DNA of 64,000 bases, taken from Talaromyces rugulosus (taxonomy: Eukaryota; Ascomycota; Eurotiomycetes; Eurotiales; Trichocomaceae). Below are positions 46,458-56,276 of this stretch, piece after piece. The notes under the pieces are model-generated. The model saw nothing but the letters and a program-made list of their open reading frames with translations, made no database searches and was not told the origin of the DNA. The position numbers and the translations under genes were made by a program. Position 1 is the stretch's first letter, and each line of letters opens with the position of its first letter. The stretch covers positions 1,860,001 to 1,924,000 of the forward strand of contig NC_049561.1 of NCBI RefSeq assembly GCF_013368755.1. The letters run 5' to 3'.

Positions 46458-47381
46458 AGGACCGAGTCGTTTTGAAATAGCTATCGCTGTCAAGAGTTGA
46501 ATGTCGATAATAATAAGAAAGGCGCAAGTCAGATTTTCATGAACGCCGGCAGTTTCTCTGGAGCGAGGACCCCATTTCCGCTTACGAGGGTCCAGCTCAA
46601 GGAGAAATATCTGTCGGCACGCAAAAAAGTAGCATACAAAGTGAGTTACTTTTACTACTAGAGCTCACTTATCTTGAATTAACAGCTGATATAGGTTTGG
46701 ACAAACCCAGAAATTTGATATAGCTCGTGTTCGGCTTTAATTATGGTTTTAATTATGGCTTTAATGAATCATCAAACGCACACATGTAACCAAGATACTT
46801 CCTCTATGAATGATTAATTGATACATCAAGTCATTTGACTGTTGCCGTCTGTTTTATTTCAATTAGTAAAATGGTGGATATAATTGGATTTTCAATGCTA
46901 ACGGTGTAGATCTCTTGCGTGTTATTTGCCTCACAGTACAATAACACTCTTGTTTCCTGGTTGTAGCCAACAAATCTAATCCCATACATGTATCATTAGA
47001 TTCGGGTTTAAAAACTCCAGGCAGAGCTAACATATAATCCAGATGTTAGTTACCAAAATTGGATTAGTCTATTCATTACATAAACAGGCACACCCATAAT
47101 GAGGCGTTGGGAATGTTGGAATCAATGTAGACCACAGATTCGCCTAGGTGTAGGCTTATGTTAGGTAAGTTGGGAAATTTATTGGCCAACCAGCGAGTGC
47201 CACACAATTAAATTATAGAGGGGCATGTTTCCTCCCATATAGGGGCGTCGCCTTTACCAGGAAGCGTCAAAAACAGAAAAGAAACTTGAAAGAAAAGATC
47301 ATCACGTCAGGAGACTACATCAAGTAAGGATTAATCTACCCAATAACAAGCTACCAAATACCGACAGCAATGCACAGTAAT
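46458..47381. other. AT-rich intergenic region at the edge of the accessory stretch
   Basis: This 0.9 kb stretch is AT-rich with short repeats (attatggttttaattatggc at about 46739-46760). I find no coding frame of note. From here to about 49.3 kb the sequence character changes and repeats appear. Confidence 0.5.
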
Positions 47382-48155
47382 TATGTCCCAACGCTTAAAA
47401 ACTTGTGCTAATTGCGCCCACGCAAATTTCAAAATGTGTACGGAGTGGGCAGCAAATCAAGGAGTCAATATCAAATTGTATTATCTTCGGCCGACAGAAA
47501 ATTACCCTTGATGTTCTCCAGGGGCTTATGGTTTATTTAGCCTGGTGAGAAAGGCTCAACCCGGTTACCAAAATTACAATTGGGCTTACATGGAGGCACG
47601 TTACAGGTGTCAGTATCACGCCCGTCCTCGGCGATTTTTTCCCTTGCTCCAACTTGCCGTCGGTATAATTGTGGAATTTGAACTCGATAGGCCGAATTTG
47701 AATCGCGCTCAAATAGCGACACTGGAGATTATTCCAGAGGATAGAAATGTCACCTGGTCGTTGGGTCGAGAAGAGCAGAGAGCGGTGGTTGCATACTACT
47801 ATCTCTCTTCAAAGTATATTTCTCTGTTATTTAGTCAATTTCTTTGGAAAAATGTAGCTGACACAGAGATTTTAGTTTACCTACATTGTTACAAAAATCA
47901 TGCGTATTTCCTTACACAGTGCACATTGCAAACTGCTGTACTACTCTCTCTCAAGACGCCGACAATCCGGCTGACAGAGACATCATCCATATCATATCTC
48001 TGCATCATATTCTTGAGAAGATCGGCATGCTCTCTACTCAGAATTCGGCAGAGCTACACGATCTAGAGAGACGGGACGAGTTACGACAGCGTCTTGATGA
48101 ATTTGGCCTTGATGGGCCTGCCTCAGTAATTGATTACAAGTTTAGTGGCGCATAA
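47382..48155 (+). pseudogene. Possible decayed or multi-exon gene of unknown function
   Basis: Three coding-like stretches lie in a row but I could not join them by clean splicing. The first is a 42-codon frame from ATG 47382 with CANC and a nearby Cys. The second is a frame about 47545-47817 (EFELDRPNLNRAQIATLEII, then REEQRAVVAYYYLSSK). The third is a frame to the stop at 48155 (SQDADNPADRDIIHIISLHH, then DLERRDELRQRLDEFGLDGP). The last has strong coding character: amphipathic, charged, helix-like. The first resembles the start of a MYND-type zinc finger without its later ligands; this is weak. It may be a degraded gene, next to the minisatellite, or a real gene with unusual introns. No function is assigned. 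Confidence 0.35.
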
Positions 48156-48189
48156 CGCCAGTGGAATGTAGAACGCAGTCTAGAATCTC

Positions 48190-48905
48190 AAGCTTCCTGA
48201 GTATGTTGTTAAATTAGTCAAATTGGCACCACTGCATGGTTTTTGCAAGCTTTTAAGCTTCTCGAGTACGCTGTCAAATTGGTCGAATTGACCTCAGTAT
48301 AGGCTTATGGGCTTATAAAATTCCTAAGTATACTATTAAATCAGTTAAATTAGCCTTGCTATAAGCCTGCAAGCTTATAAGCTCTCTAGGTATACAGTTA
48401 AATTGGTCAAATTAGCCTTGTTGTAGCCTATAAGCTTATGAGCTTCCTAAATATATTAATAAATCGGTTAAATTAGTCCTACTAGATGTATAGACCTACA
48501 ATCTTATAAGCTTTCTAAACATACTATTAAATTAACTAAATTAACCTCACTATAGAGTTGTAAGCTTGCAAGTTCCTTAAATATATTATAAACTTACTTA
48601 AATTGACCTCACTGAAAGCCTACAAGCTTCAAATGCAAGTTTCCTAAGTACAATCATAAATGGGTCGCCTGGTCCTCCTTATAGGATTTTTACAAGCTTA
48701 TAAGCTTCTTAAATACATTATTAAATCAGTTAAATCAGTTCACTGTAGCCCTGCAAGCTTATAAACCTAAGTACACTAGGAAATCGGTTAAATCGGTTTC
48801 ACTGTAGGGTTTTTCCAAGCCTACAGGCTTTCTGAGTATACTATTAAATTAATTAAATTAGCCTCGCTGCAGATCTGCAAGCTTGTAAGCTGCCTGAAAT
48901 AAACT
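48190..48905. repeat. Degenerate minisatellite, about 62-bp unit, about 11 copies
   Basis: Each unit follows the pattern cctaagtatactattaaat, a variable ...ggttaaattagcctcact..., then a tag ending in aagcttataagctt. I can align about 11 successive units of about 58-68 bp. They have diverged strongly, mostly by transitions and small indels. The end of the unit approaches the perfect 14-bp palindrome AAGCTTATAAGCTT, intact at 48694-48707 and nearly intact in others. The unit length is not a fixed multiple of three and all frames have stops, so it is not coding. Confidence 0.9.
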
Positions 48906-49350
48906 GTCAACTTGTGGCGCTTGCGGCGTGGCTAGATTGCAGCAATATTATTGGCTTCTCACCCTACGAGGGGGATTGATCCCAAAAGGGTAATACTTTT
49001 TATGGTTAAAATGTTTTTTATGGGCAACCAATAAGCTTAATTTTTTATTTTGAATAGTAACTGCAATTAATAATCGCTTCACCGCGATTAGTACACTCGG
49101 GGTAGGATTTGCCTCCGAGTGTACTAATCTACACGAGGCTAGCTAGTATAGAGGCTACCGATAAATTTCCGACATATTACCTCTTAGTCCGCTTGTGAAC
49201 TTGTGATTACGCCGTACTCAGTAAATGGTTATTTAACTATCCACTCGTTATAAGCAGTGGTCTCGTAGGCGGATCTGGTTTTGGCCATTTGTAATTCTAT
49301 ATTCTCTGCACACAACAGGCTGATTGCTCTTGCTACCCCCACTCATCAAA
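48906..49350. other. Intergenic region before the AA8 gene
   Basis: This AT-rich 445-bp stretch contains a perfect 15-bp inverted repeat (described separately) and the promoter of the following secreted cytochrome gene. No gene is seen. Confidence 0.5.
49086..49129. repeat. Perfect 15-bp inverted repeat (hairpin-forming)
   Basis: Arms at 49086-49100 (GATTAGTACACTCGG) and 49115-49129 are exact reverse complements with a 14-nt loop. It lies about 220 bp upstream of the AA8 start. It could be a hairpin, a paired binding site or a remnant of a small inverted-repeat element. Confidence 0.9.
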
Positions 49351-50202
49351 ATGAAGTCGTTTGGCAATTTACTCACAGCACTCTTTGGAGCCTTGACGCG
49401 TACGTTATATAGATGTACCCACGAACATATACAAGTTTTGACAAAAAGATTCTACAGTCTCGCAGAGATGCCTAGGCCAGACCAGTACCCCTGTTGTGTA
49501 TGAAGACCCGGATACTGGTATAGTGTTTGATACTTGGTCGGCATCCGAGGAAGTTACAAGTGGTGGTCTTACAATTGGTTTTGCACTTCCAAGCACTGCA
49601 CTCAAGACAGATGCTACCGAGTACATTGGCTACCTGGTGAGAAATTACGTCTAGGCGGGACTGTGTCGGATTCTTTACTAACCTTGGCATAGCAATGTTC
49701 ATCCACAAATACAACAGATAATGGATGGTGTGGGCTTTCCCTTGGGGGTACTATGACAGATTCCCTTCTCATAATTGCCTATCCGTACAACAACACGATT
49801 TACACCTCCTTCCGCTATACGACTGAATACTCTAAGCCAACTGTATACACCGGAAATGCTACATTGACTCAGATCTCCTCCACGGTGAACTCGACTCATT
49901 ATACATTGATATACAGATGCCAGAACTGTCTATCTTGGACTGAGGGCAGCTCCTCTGGTAGCGCCTCTACGAGTGCTGGAACTTTGGGGCTGGGATGGGC
50001 ACAATCTATTGCTGCTCCCAGCAACCGCAACTGCCCAGATAATATCGGTTTCCGCGAACATAGCAGTGAGAGCATATTCGTGGCTGATCTCAGCAGCGAA
50101 GTTGCAAACCCATCGTATTCGGAATGGGCAGCGTTGGCAACAAAGACTGTTACTGGCAAATGTGCTGCGAGTACCAGTGCGGCAGTTCCTCGATCTACGT
50201 GA
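49351..50202 (+). CDS. Secreted stand-alone cytochrome, AA8 (cellobiose dehydrogenase cytochrome-domain type)
   Basis: Exons 49351-49399, 49458-49636 and 49693-50202 (introns 58 and 56 bp) give 245 residues. A signal peptide (MKSFGNLLTALFGALTLSQR, cleavage likely near CLG-QT) is followed by one CDH-type cytochrome domain: YEDPDTGIVFDTWSA, GLTIGFALP, NGWCGLSLGGTMTDSLLIIAYP, YRCQNCLSW. The expected b-type heme ligands are Met97 (in GGTM) and His199 (in GFREHSS); their spacing, about 100 residues, fits the CDH family, and the assignment is inferred. There is no flavin dehydrogenase domain, carbohydrate-binding module, GPI signal or membrane segment, so it is a free extracellular electron carrier. 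Two further genes with related roles, a FRE-like reductase and an LPMO, lie next to it. Confidence 0.87.
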
Positions 50203-50585
50203 ATAGGAGTATAGGAAGGAAGTTACTTCGGCCTTTGTGGTGGCATATAGCTTCATACTACGTTTCAAGCAATAAAGTATTTAGTTTCAACCATAATGAC
50301 TTAAAGGAATTTCGTGTCAAGCCTTAATTATACAAAAAAATTAGCAAAGCAAAAAAACCAGTAATACCACATTTCCCAATATAAACTTTTGAAGCCACGA
50401 GGGAAGTACGCCCAGGATATGTAAGGATATAATTGAAGATAAATTCTATGAAATTTACGACCACGCACTTGTTGGATAAAAATAAGGTTTGATACCTTGA
50501 AATATTTCATAAAGTGACGTTAATATACATAAATAATCATTCGATAACTCGATAACAGTTGGTGTAAGCTATCCCTTGCACTATT
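50203..50585. other. Convergent intergenic region
   Basis: This 383-bp AT-rich gap holds the 3' ends of the AA8 gene and the FRE-like gene. Nothing else is visible. Confidence 0.5.
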
Positions 50586-52493
50586 CTACCAACAATAGTT
50601 TCCTTCAAAGTAGTCAATATTACAGTCGAACTGGTAATCTATACATGCCTTCCTGACCTGATCACTCATGGTCCCTGGTCCACACGACGTGACTGCCATA
50701 GGGCCGACCTGTTGGTCAACATTACAGCGGAGTATGCTATCCACATCAGGACGACCCGAAAATAATCGGAGGTTTCCGCCTAGGCTGAGTGTATCATTGG
50801 CACCGTTATAATCCCTTGTGATAAAGATCTGCACATGAAAGGCGTTCTTGGCCCTGTCAAGTCTGAATAAACATTCTAACCAACTTCGAACCCACTCGAT
50901 GTGCTCAAAATTCCGGATGGCCCAAACCAACTGTATGCGTCGGCGGCCGAAAAGGACGCCTTCTTCCAAGCCATTGAGAATATGACGAGCATATAATAGC
51001 TGATGGGTGATTCCGACACCTCCTGCAAACAGTATTACAGTGCCATATGTGTCTAGACAATATTGCTTTCCTCCATATGGCCCTTCAAGCAACGGAGATA
51101 CATTGGCAATATGGACCTCAGTCTTTTGAATCTTTCTGTGAAGGGCTGCCGTGAAACCTGTTCTCCGCTTGACGATAAGGTGGATTGTAGTCTCTTTGCT
51201 TTTCTGAGGTACATTGATATCTGCAAGGTGGATTGTATTCTCTTTGCTTTTCTCAGATACGTTGATATCCGACGATTCCTTCGTTGGGCTTGATTCGTTT
51301 TGGTCATACCACGCAATTGTAAACGGGTGGGACGTCCATAATCCAATGGAAGGAATGTAAATGAAGATATATTGGCCAGGCTGGACGTGCCATGGGCGTG
51401 CCATTGTCACTGAGATCTGAAAGGCTTCGCCTGGAATCTCCTTCACTATGCCCCTCGTGGTTTTCGCTAGGGCACAATTCCTCCATATTACCAATAAAAA
51501 CCGGGCGAGTCTCTAAATATAAATCACATCAGAAAGGCGCAACATACGCCGGAGCTAGAATTTTCTCACCTGTATGGCCCAGATACCAATTGCCGCGAAC
51601 AAATATCGCCGTGCGGGAAGCTCCTCTAAATGATGCCAAAGCCCACCTAGGGCAAGACAGACGAGAAGGATATGGGAGTGGAGAAATGTTTCATAAAATT
51701 TGTTGCGAAATATTGATGGTGAATGGATCCCAAGGGAAATGAATGAGATCACAGCCTAACATTTTGGTCAATTACTAAATCGAGAAGCTAGTGTAGATAC
51801 ACATACGATCAATCCAGTGAATATGAACTGACTGCTTCTGAATTCTTCCGCTACGTAGCTCCATCCAGCTATTTCGTCTCAGCTCTCAACTCTTAGTATT
51901 CGAGGGTGGGACGGAGACTCACATGTTGAAGATTTACTAGCTAGCCACATAGCAGCATGTACAACTGCTTCCAAAACCACGATACGACCAAGCCAGCGAT
52001 GGAAAATATTAACAGCACTAAAGCTTATCCCAAAAATGCTTGATATGGGGTTGTGTCGACCAGCTAGAAGGACTAGCGGAATCAGGTTTGCAGTCGCTAA
52101 TGTTCCAGCTCGGTTTCTGACAAGCGAGAACAAGGACTTTTCGGCAGAATCCCAGGCGATATGGGTCACAAGTAGTACTATGTTTAGTACTACTGCGGTA
52201 AAAATGATACAAGCCTGTAGGCGTGTTGGTATTGTAAATATAACTGACGCAGACGACAGCCGGAACTCGGTCTGACCAGACCGGATCAGAGGAGCATAGA
52301 TGAGATGCTTTTTTATTCTTGCCATGAATTTGCTTTGCTGACCTTTCTGCGAACCAAACCAGAATTTGAAAAGCGCGCAAAAAGTAAATAATCCGGCAAG
52401 GGAAACCAGCAGGACCCAAGCATATCGAGTATTGATCACTTCGGTTGGATCCGATTCTCCTCCGCCATGGCGGATAGATAAGACAGTTGCCAT
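50586..52493 (-). CDS. Ferric reductase / NADPH-oxidase-like transmembrane flavocytochrome (FRE family)
   Basis: Exons 51923-52493, 51807-51868, 51570-51755 and 50586-51512 (introns 54, 51 and 57 bp) give 581 residues. Several membrane helices carry paired His residues for two hemes (NIFHRWLGR, AVVHAAMWLA; then FLHSHILL and GLWHHLEEL). The cytosolic part has the FAD-binding HPFTIAWY motif, an NAD(P)-binding stretch (VILFAGGVGITHQLL) and the end CGPGTMSDQVRKAC...YFEGNYCW. The family moves electrons from NADPH across the plasma membrane to extracellular metal ions or oxygen. A 48-bp in-frame tandem duplication encodes two DINV-x-KSKE-TIHL copies. The first clear ATG is used; the frame is open further upstream without ATG, so the true N-terminus may differ. 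It is divergent from the LPMO gene. Confidence 0.83.
51177..51272 (-). repeat. 48-bp in-frame tandem duplication in the FRE-like gene
   Basis: Two adjacent 48-bp units (51177-51224 and 51225-51272) differ at few bases and code for two similar 16-residue segments inserted just after the FAD motif of the FRE-like protein. This looks like a recent internal duplication. Confidence 0.85.
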
Positions 52494-52680
52494 GGTTTCT
52501 AATGAAAGAACTATTTCGACGGGGATAACTGGATATTTTCGGACATCGAAATCCACAAGGGTATGCAGTAATATATTAGGACTGAAGAATCAATATCGAA
52601 ACCGGCTATTATACAGAACTCGTAGCATCTACGACTATCTTACATTCCACAATATAATTTCATCTCGCTCGTCTATTGGT

Positions 52681-52704
52681 ATTATTCCCCGACAACGGAG
52701 TATT
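52681..52704. promoter_or_regulatory. Inverted CCG/CGG element, copy 1
   Basis: The core TTCCCCGACAACGGAGTA has CCG and CGG triplets facing each other across four bases, in an AT-rich setting. Paired CGG triplets are the usual targets of fungal zinc-cluster factors. Function is inferred from the repetition of the element in this promoter region. Confidence 0.35.
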
Positions 52705-53037
52705 GACGGGCTGGTATAAAACCGAAAACAAATGCAGGTTGACTCGTTGGGCCGGCAAAACTGTGGATTGCTAGCCTTGAATAAAGAATGCATGTGGGTT
52801 ACTCTAAAAAACAGCCACGGGTTATATGAGGTCATTGGCAGCAGGGATTTGGCTAACCTATTTACGGCATGGAGAATAAACAAGTTTCTCTAGGGCGTTT
52901 AACAGAATGTCTGATTCACTTACGATTGCCCATATACCCCGCTTGGAGTTACATTTTCCAGATCGACTTTAGGGCCCTCTAAATTGAGATCTTCTTAATT
53001 CGCCTTCATCTCACTTAGCGGTTGTCCTTGTGTACAC

Positions 53038-53175
53038 TAACATCAAGACCAGCCGTGCGTTAGGCTACGATAAGGACTGAACTAGCATCAAGACCAACGG
53101 TGCCTGAAACCACAATAATAAGAGCCGAACTAACATCAAGACCGACCGACGGTACCTGAAGCTACAATAAGGGCT
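53038..53175. repeat. Three-copy imperfect tandem repeat, about 47-bp unit
   Basis: Three successive units each begin with acatcaagacc or agcatcaagacc, continue with a cggt/ctga segment and end in a (g)ctacaataagg-like stretch followed by gaact or aact. Non-coding. Confidence 0.75.
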
Positions 53176-53584
53176 AACTCGTAAAAGGCACGATGCCACA
53201 CCCAAGTATCTATACAAATCAGCACCGAGATCCGTTCAGCCAAACCCTAAAGCAGCCCTAAACTAACTCTACTAATCACTCAATCTCGCTACCCGGTTAC
53301 TTAAAAAGCCTTATTTATTATACCGGTATTTACACTACACAGGAAAGATCTACCTTGCTCATTTTCTGATATCCGGCTCAATTGGGGGGATATATCGGCC
53401 GTGGCGCTGGCGGATACGTCAACTGATTTACGCTCTATTATTGTCGTAGAAATAATAACTTGATCCAGTATAAACATAAAGGTTGTCGTGTGCCTTCTAC
53501 CCCTGAGTGTAGCGTACCCAAAGCGAGTCATAGCTTCCATCATATGTCCCTTTAACCTCATTCAAACCGTTCTCTGCATGATAG

Positions 53585-53607
53585 TAATTCCCCGTTGCGG
53601 AGTAATT
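53585..53607. promoter_or_regulatory. Inverted CCG/CGG element, copy 2
   Basis: The segment TAATTCCCCGTTGCGGAGTAA(TT) has CCG and CGG across three bases and is nearly self-complementary over its full length. A second half-copy (ctccgctgtgggg) follows at once. Confidence 0.35.
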
Positions 53608-54259
53608 CTCCGCTGTGGGGTGAGACTCTGGGATTCGGCCGTGGGTTTGTGCAGAAATTATACTTTGTACTACTGTACGTAGGGAAAGCTTGAGCCAGAT
53701 TGTAGACATTACCTGAGCGGTGAAATTCGCTGTTTCTTCGGATTTTCAGGGACTTTCACTTTTCATCCAATAACTTACTGTCAGATGATAGATGATCATC
53801 CTAGGTGATACACGCTAAGCCTGTTTCACCGCAATCAGCACAGACAATTAAGTACGAGTCATGGCAGTCATTCTTCAAGTAGTGATGAATAGCCGCGTTT
53901 TGCATCTGACAGATCACTTAATATCAGGATAAGTGATATAACTCAATAATATTAAGTACCATTCATTTCAGAATAATGAATCCCGAAGATGAAGCAACCC
54001 AAATGCCGCGCAAGATTGATTGCTTCATGACAGGTTTTTAGCGTATCCTATGATATACACCTACCTCATTTCCTCCAAAACACGCAGGATCGATTATTAC
54101 ATATATGATAAGTACACATTGGCTTGCTCGGTCCACAATACTCGGGGCTCCTCGTAATAAATATAGTACGTATGCTATTTTCCAAAGTCTTCCTCGCGGC
54201 CGGTCTCTTTGATCGTCTGTCAAAAGATAAAGAGATCTACAGTGGCGCTGGACGGGGAT

Positions 54260-54280
54260 ATTACCCCACAACGGGGTAAT
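54260..54280. promoter_or_regulatory. Inverted CCCC/GGGG element, copy 3
   Basis: Eight-bp arms ATTACCCC (54260-54267) and GGGGTAAT (54273-54280) are exact reverse complements with a 5-bp spacer. It resembles copies 1 and 2. It may be a binding site or the end of an old transposon. Confidence 0.4.
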
Positions 54281-54781
54281 TAATTACGCGGTCTGTTGGC
54301 GTAAGCCCTATAGCGCCTTGGTTTTTTTTTTGTTTTTTTTTTAATTTTTAATTTTAAATTTTGGATTATGTAGATATTGGAAATACAATATTTTTTTTAA
54401 TCTGACACTACCTGTAGATTGGGGTACTCACGGTATAGCGCGGAAGCACTTTAATCATCACCTACATAAGATATTTGTTGAAAGCTTTAAAAACCATGAA
54501 GATCGGATCGTAGTTGTCGCCGGTTATTCCGAATCGGCATTATCTACAGTTCACGGACATTTGACGCCACAGATCGTCGCCCTACAGCGGGGATTTATTA
54601 CCATCATAAAGTAAAACAAAAGAACAACCAATCAAAATATCGCCAAGGGTTAACTGACACGAAAATATAGAGAACAAAAATCCGAATTTAGAGAATGTAA
54701 CTTTGGGTGGGAAAATATCGGCAAATGCAAATTGATAATACCGTTATGTCCCTCTGTTGAACGATAGCTATTTGAGATGAA

Positions 54782-54789
54782 TATAAAAG
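54782..54789 (+). promoter_or_regulatory. TATA box of the LPMO gene
   Basis: TATAAAAG lies about 98 bp upstream of the LPMO ATG in the correct orientation, a usual distance for a strongly regulated fungal promoter. Confidence 0.55.
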
Positions 54790-54886
54790 TCTCAAGACAT
54801 CTCCTAGAATTTTAAAACAGAAATCACCATCAATCACTTGACTTTGTTGTTTCCGAACCAAATCGATACATCGATCATCCACGAAA

Positions 54887-55693
54887 ATGATGCTGGTTAC
54901 TTCCTTACTTTCGCTTGCTTTGGCTACCTCTGTAGCCGGACATGGATACCTGATTATTCCGGACAGTCGTACTAAACTGGGATTTGAGGTATGTCCTTTT
55001 ATCAGAAACACGTGGCCTCCAGGACTAACCACTCCATTCTAGACTGGACTAGATACATGCCCTGAGTGCACTATCCTCGAACCAGTCAGTGGTTGGCCCG
55101 ACCTTAATGGGCCTGTAGTTGGCCGAAGCGGCATCTGCGGATATAATGCGCGTGTCAGTCACGACTACAATTCGCCCAATGCTACCTGGGGTGGTGGCGA
55201 CGTCGTCAAGACTTATACCGCTGGGGACACCGTGGAGGTTCAGTGGTGTGTCGATAATAATGGCGATCATGGTGGCATGTTCAGCTACCGTATCTGTCAA
55301 AACCAGACCATCATCAACAAGTTTCTTGACCCCACCTATACCCCAACCGATGATGAGAAGGAGGAGGCTGAGTTGTGCATGGAGGAGGGCCTTCTACCCT
55401 GCACGGATGTTGATGGGCAGGAATGCGGATATAATCCTGACTGCACAGACGGCGAGGACTGCTATAACAATGACTGGTTTACCTGCAATGCCTATTCTGA
55501 CACAAGCTGCAAGGGTGTTGACGGTGCTGCACTCAACTCGTGTACAACTACTATTGCAGGCGGCTATACTGTGACGAAGAAGATTAAGATTCCTAGTTTT
55601 GTTACGAACCACACCCTTCTTGGATGGAAGTGGAACTCTGAAGAAACATCACAGGTCTATCTCGGGTGCGCCGACATCGCTATCACGAAATAA
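54887..55693 (+). CDS. Lytic polysaccharide monooxygenase, AA13-type
   Basis: Exons 54887-54988 and 55043-55693 (intron 54 bp, phase 0) give 250 residues. The signal peptide ends at AG-HGY, so the mature protein begins with His19, which with His110 ([10 protein letters not shown]) forms the copper histidine brace. Cys-rich segments ([47 protein letters not shown]) and the end [17 protein letters not shown]...[11 protein letters not shown] fit the AA13 family; the Tyr near the end is the likely axial ligand. AA13 enzymes oxidatively cut starch-like alpha-glucans. There is no CBM20, which some AA13 proteins have. A reductant, such as the AA8 cytochrome nearby, would be needed. The family call is from memory of motifs, so AA13 versus another LPMO family should be checked. 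Confidence 0.85.
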
Positions 55694-56276
55694 ACTTGGT
55701 TTATTTCATAAAACCCCGACATCGCAACCCAAGGGATCTTGACGTGATCAATTGATGCTAGGGATTCGACCATGTTATTACTAGTATAGCCTGCAGTCAA
55801 TAGTTTGAATATCATCATATAGCGGGCATAAATAAACTTTCTATTAATCTTTAAAATCTGAAGACATGGTTTGATTTTAATTATTTATAAGTATAGCTAA
55901 AAATATAATAAAGATATTGAATAAGATAATCTTATATAGAACGGTGACATGTGGCGCTAACCCCGATGCAGACGCCCCGCAGCCGACGGATGTCGTCAAC
56001 TGGAATGTCGTCCGTCGCCGAGTCCATCTTGGCTTCTTCAAGCATCCATTGAACCGTTAATTTTTCTCCATTGTTGAATTTTATTTCTCTACCCCTATTG
56101 CATTGAGTCAAGCGCCATTCCAAGTTATGTCGTGGGGCTTATGTGCGTCCATTTAATATCGGGCTGCAAGCCGACTGTTCGAGTAGCAAAAAGAGATGTC
56201 GTCTCGTGATAGGACAGGACCGAGATAGATCTTGACCAACTCAGGGTTTCTCTACCGTCCATCACCTGCCTACAAC
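55694..56276. other. Intergenic region
   Basis: This 583-bp AT-rich gap separates the LPMO gene and the GH76 gene on the same strand. No gene is visible. Confidence 0.5.

Larger units (their letters stand above)
52494..54886. other. Divergent promoter region between FRE-like and LPMO genes
   Basis: This 2.39 kb stretch separates the two divergently transcribed genes. I see no convincing coding frame. It contains a three-copy tandem repeat at 53038-53175, three related inverted CCCCG/CGGGG elements, poly-T tracts at about 54320-54365 and a TATA box before the LPMO gene. A segment at about 53824-53842 resembles the start of the hairpin region near 49079 with only transition differences. Confidence 0.5.

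Noticed and set aside
47382..47511. MYND-type zinc finger
   Set aside because: Only the first CxxC and one further Cys are present; the later ligands are missing, so no call is made.
54887..55693. Assignment of the LPMO to AA9, AA11 or AA16
   Set aside because: The start [14 protein letters not shown] and the segment DTCPEC, with the [16 protein letters not shown] end, fit AA13 best; AA9/AA11/AA16 starts differ.
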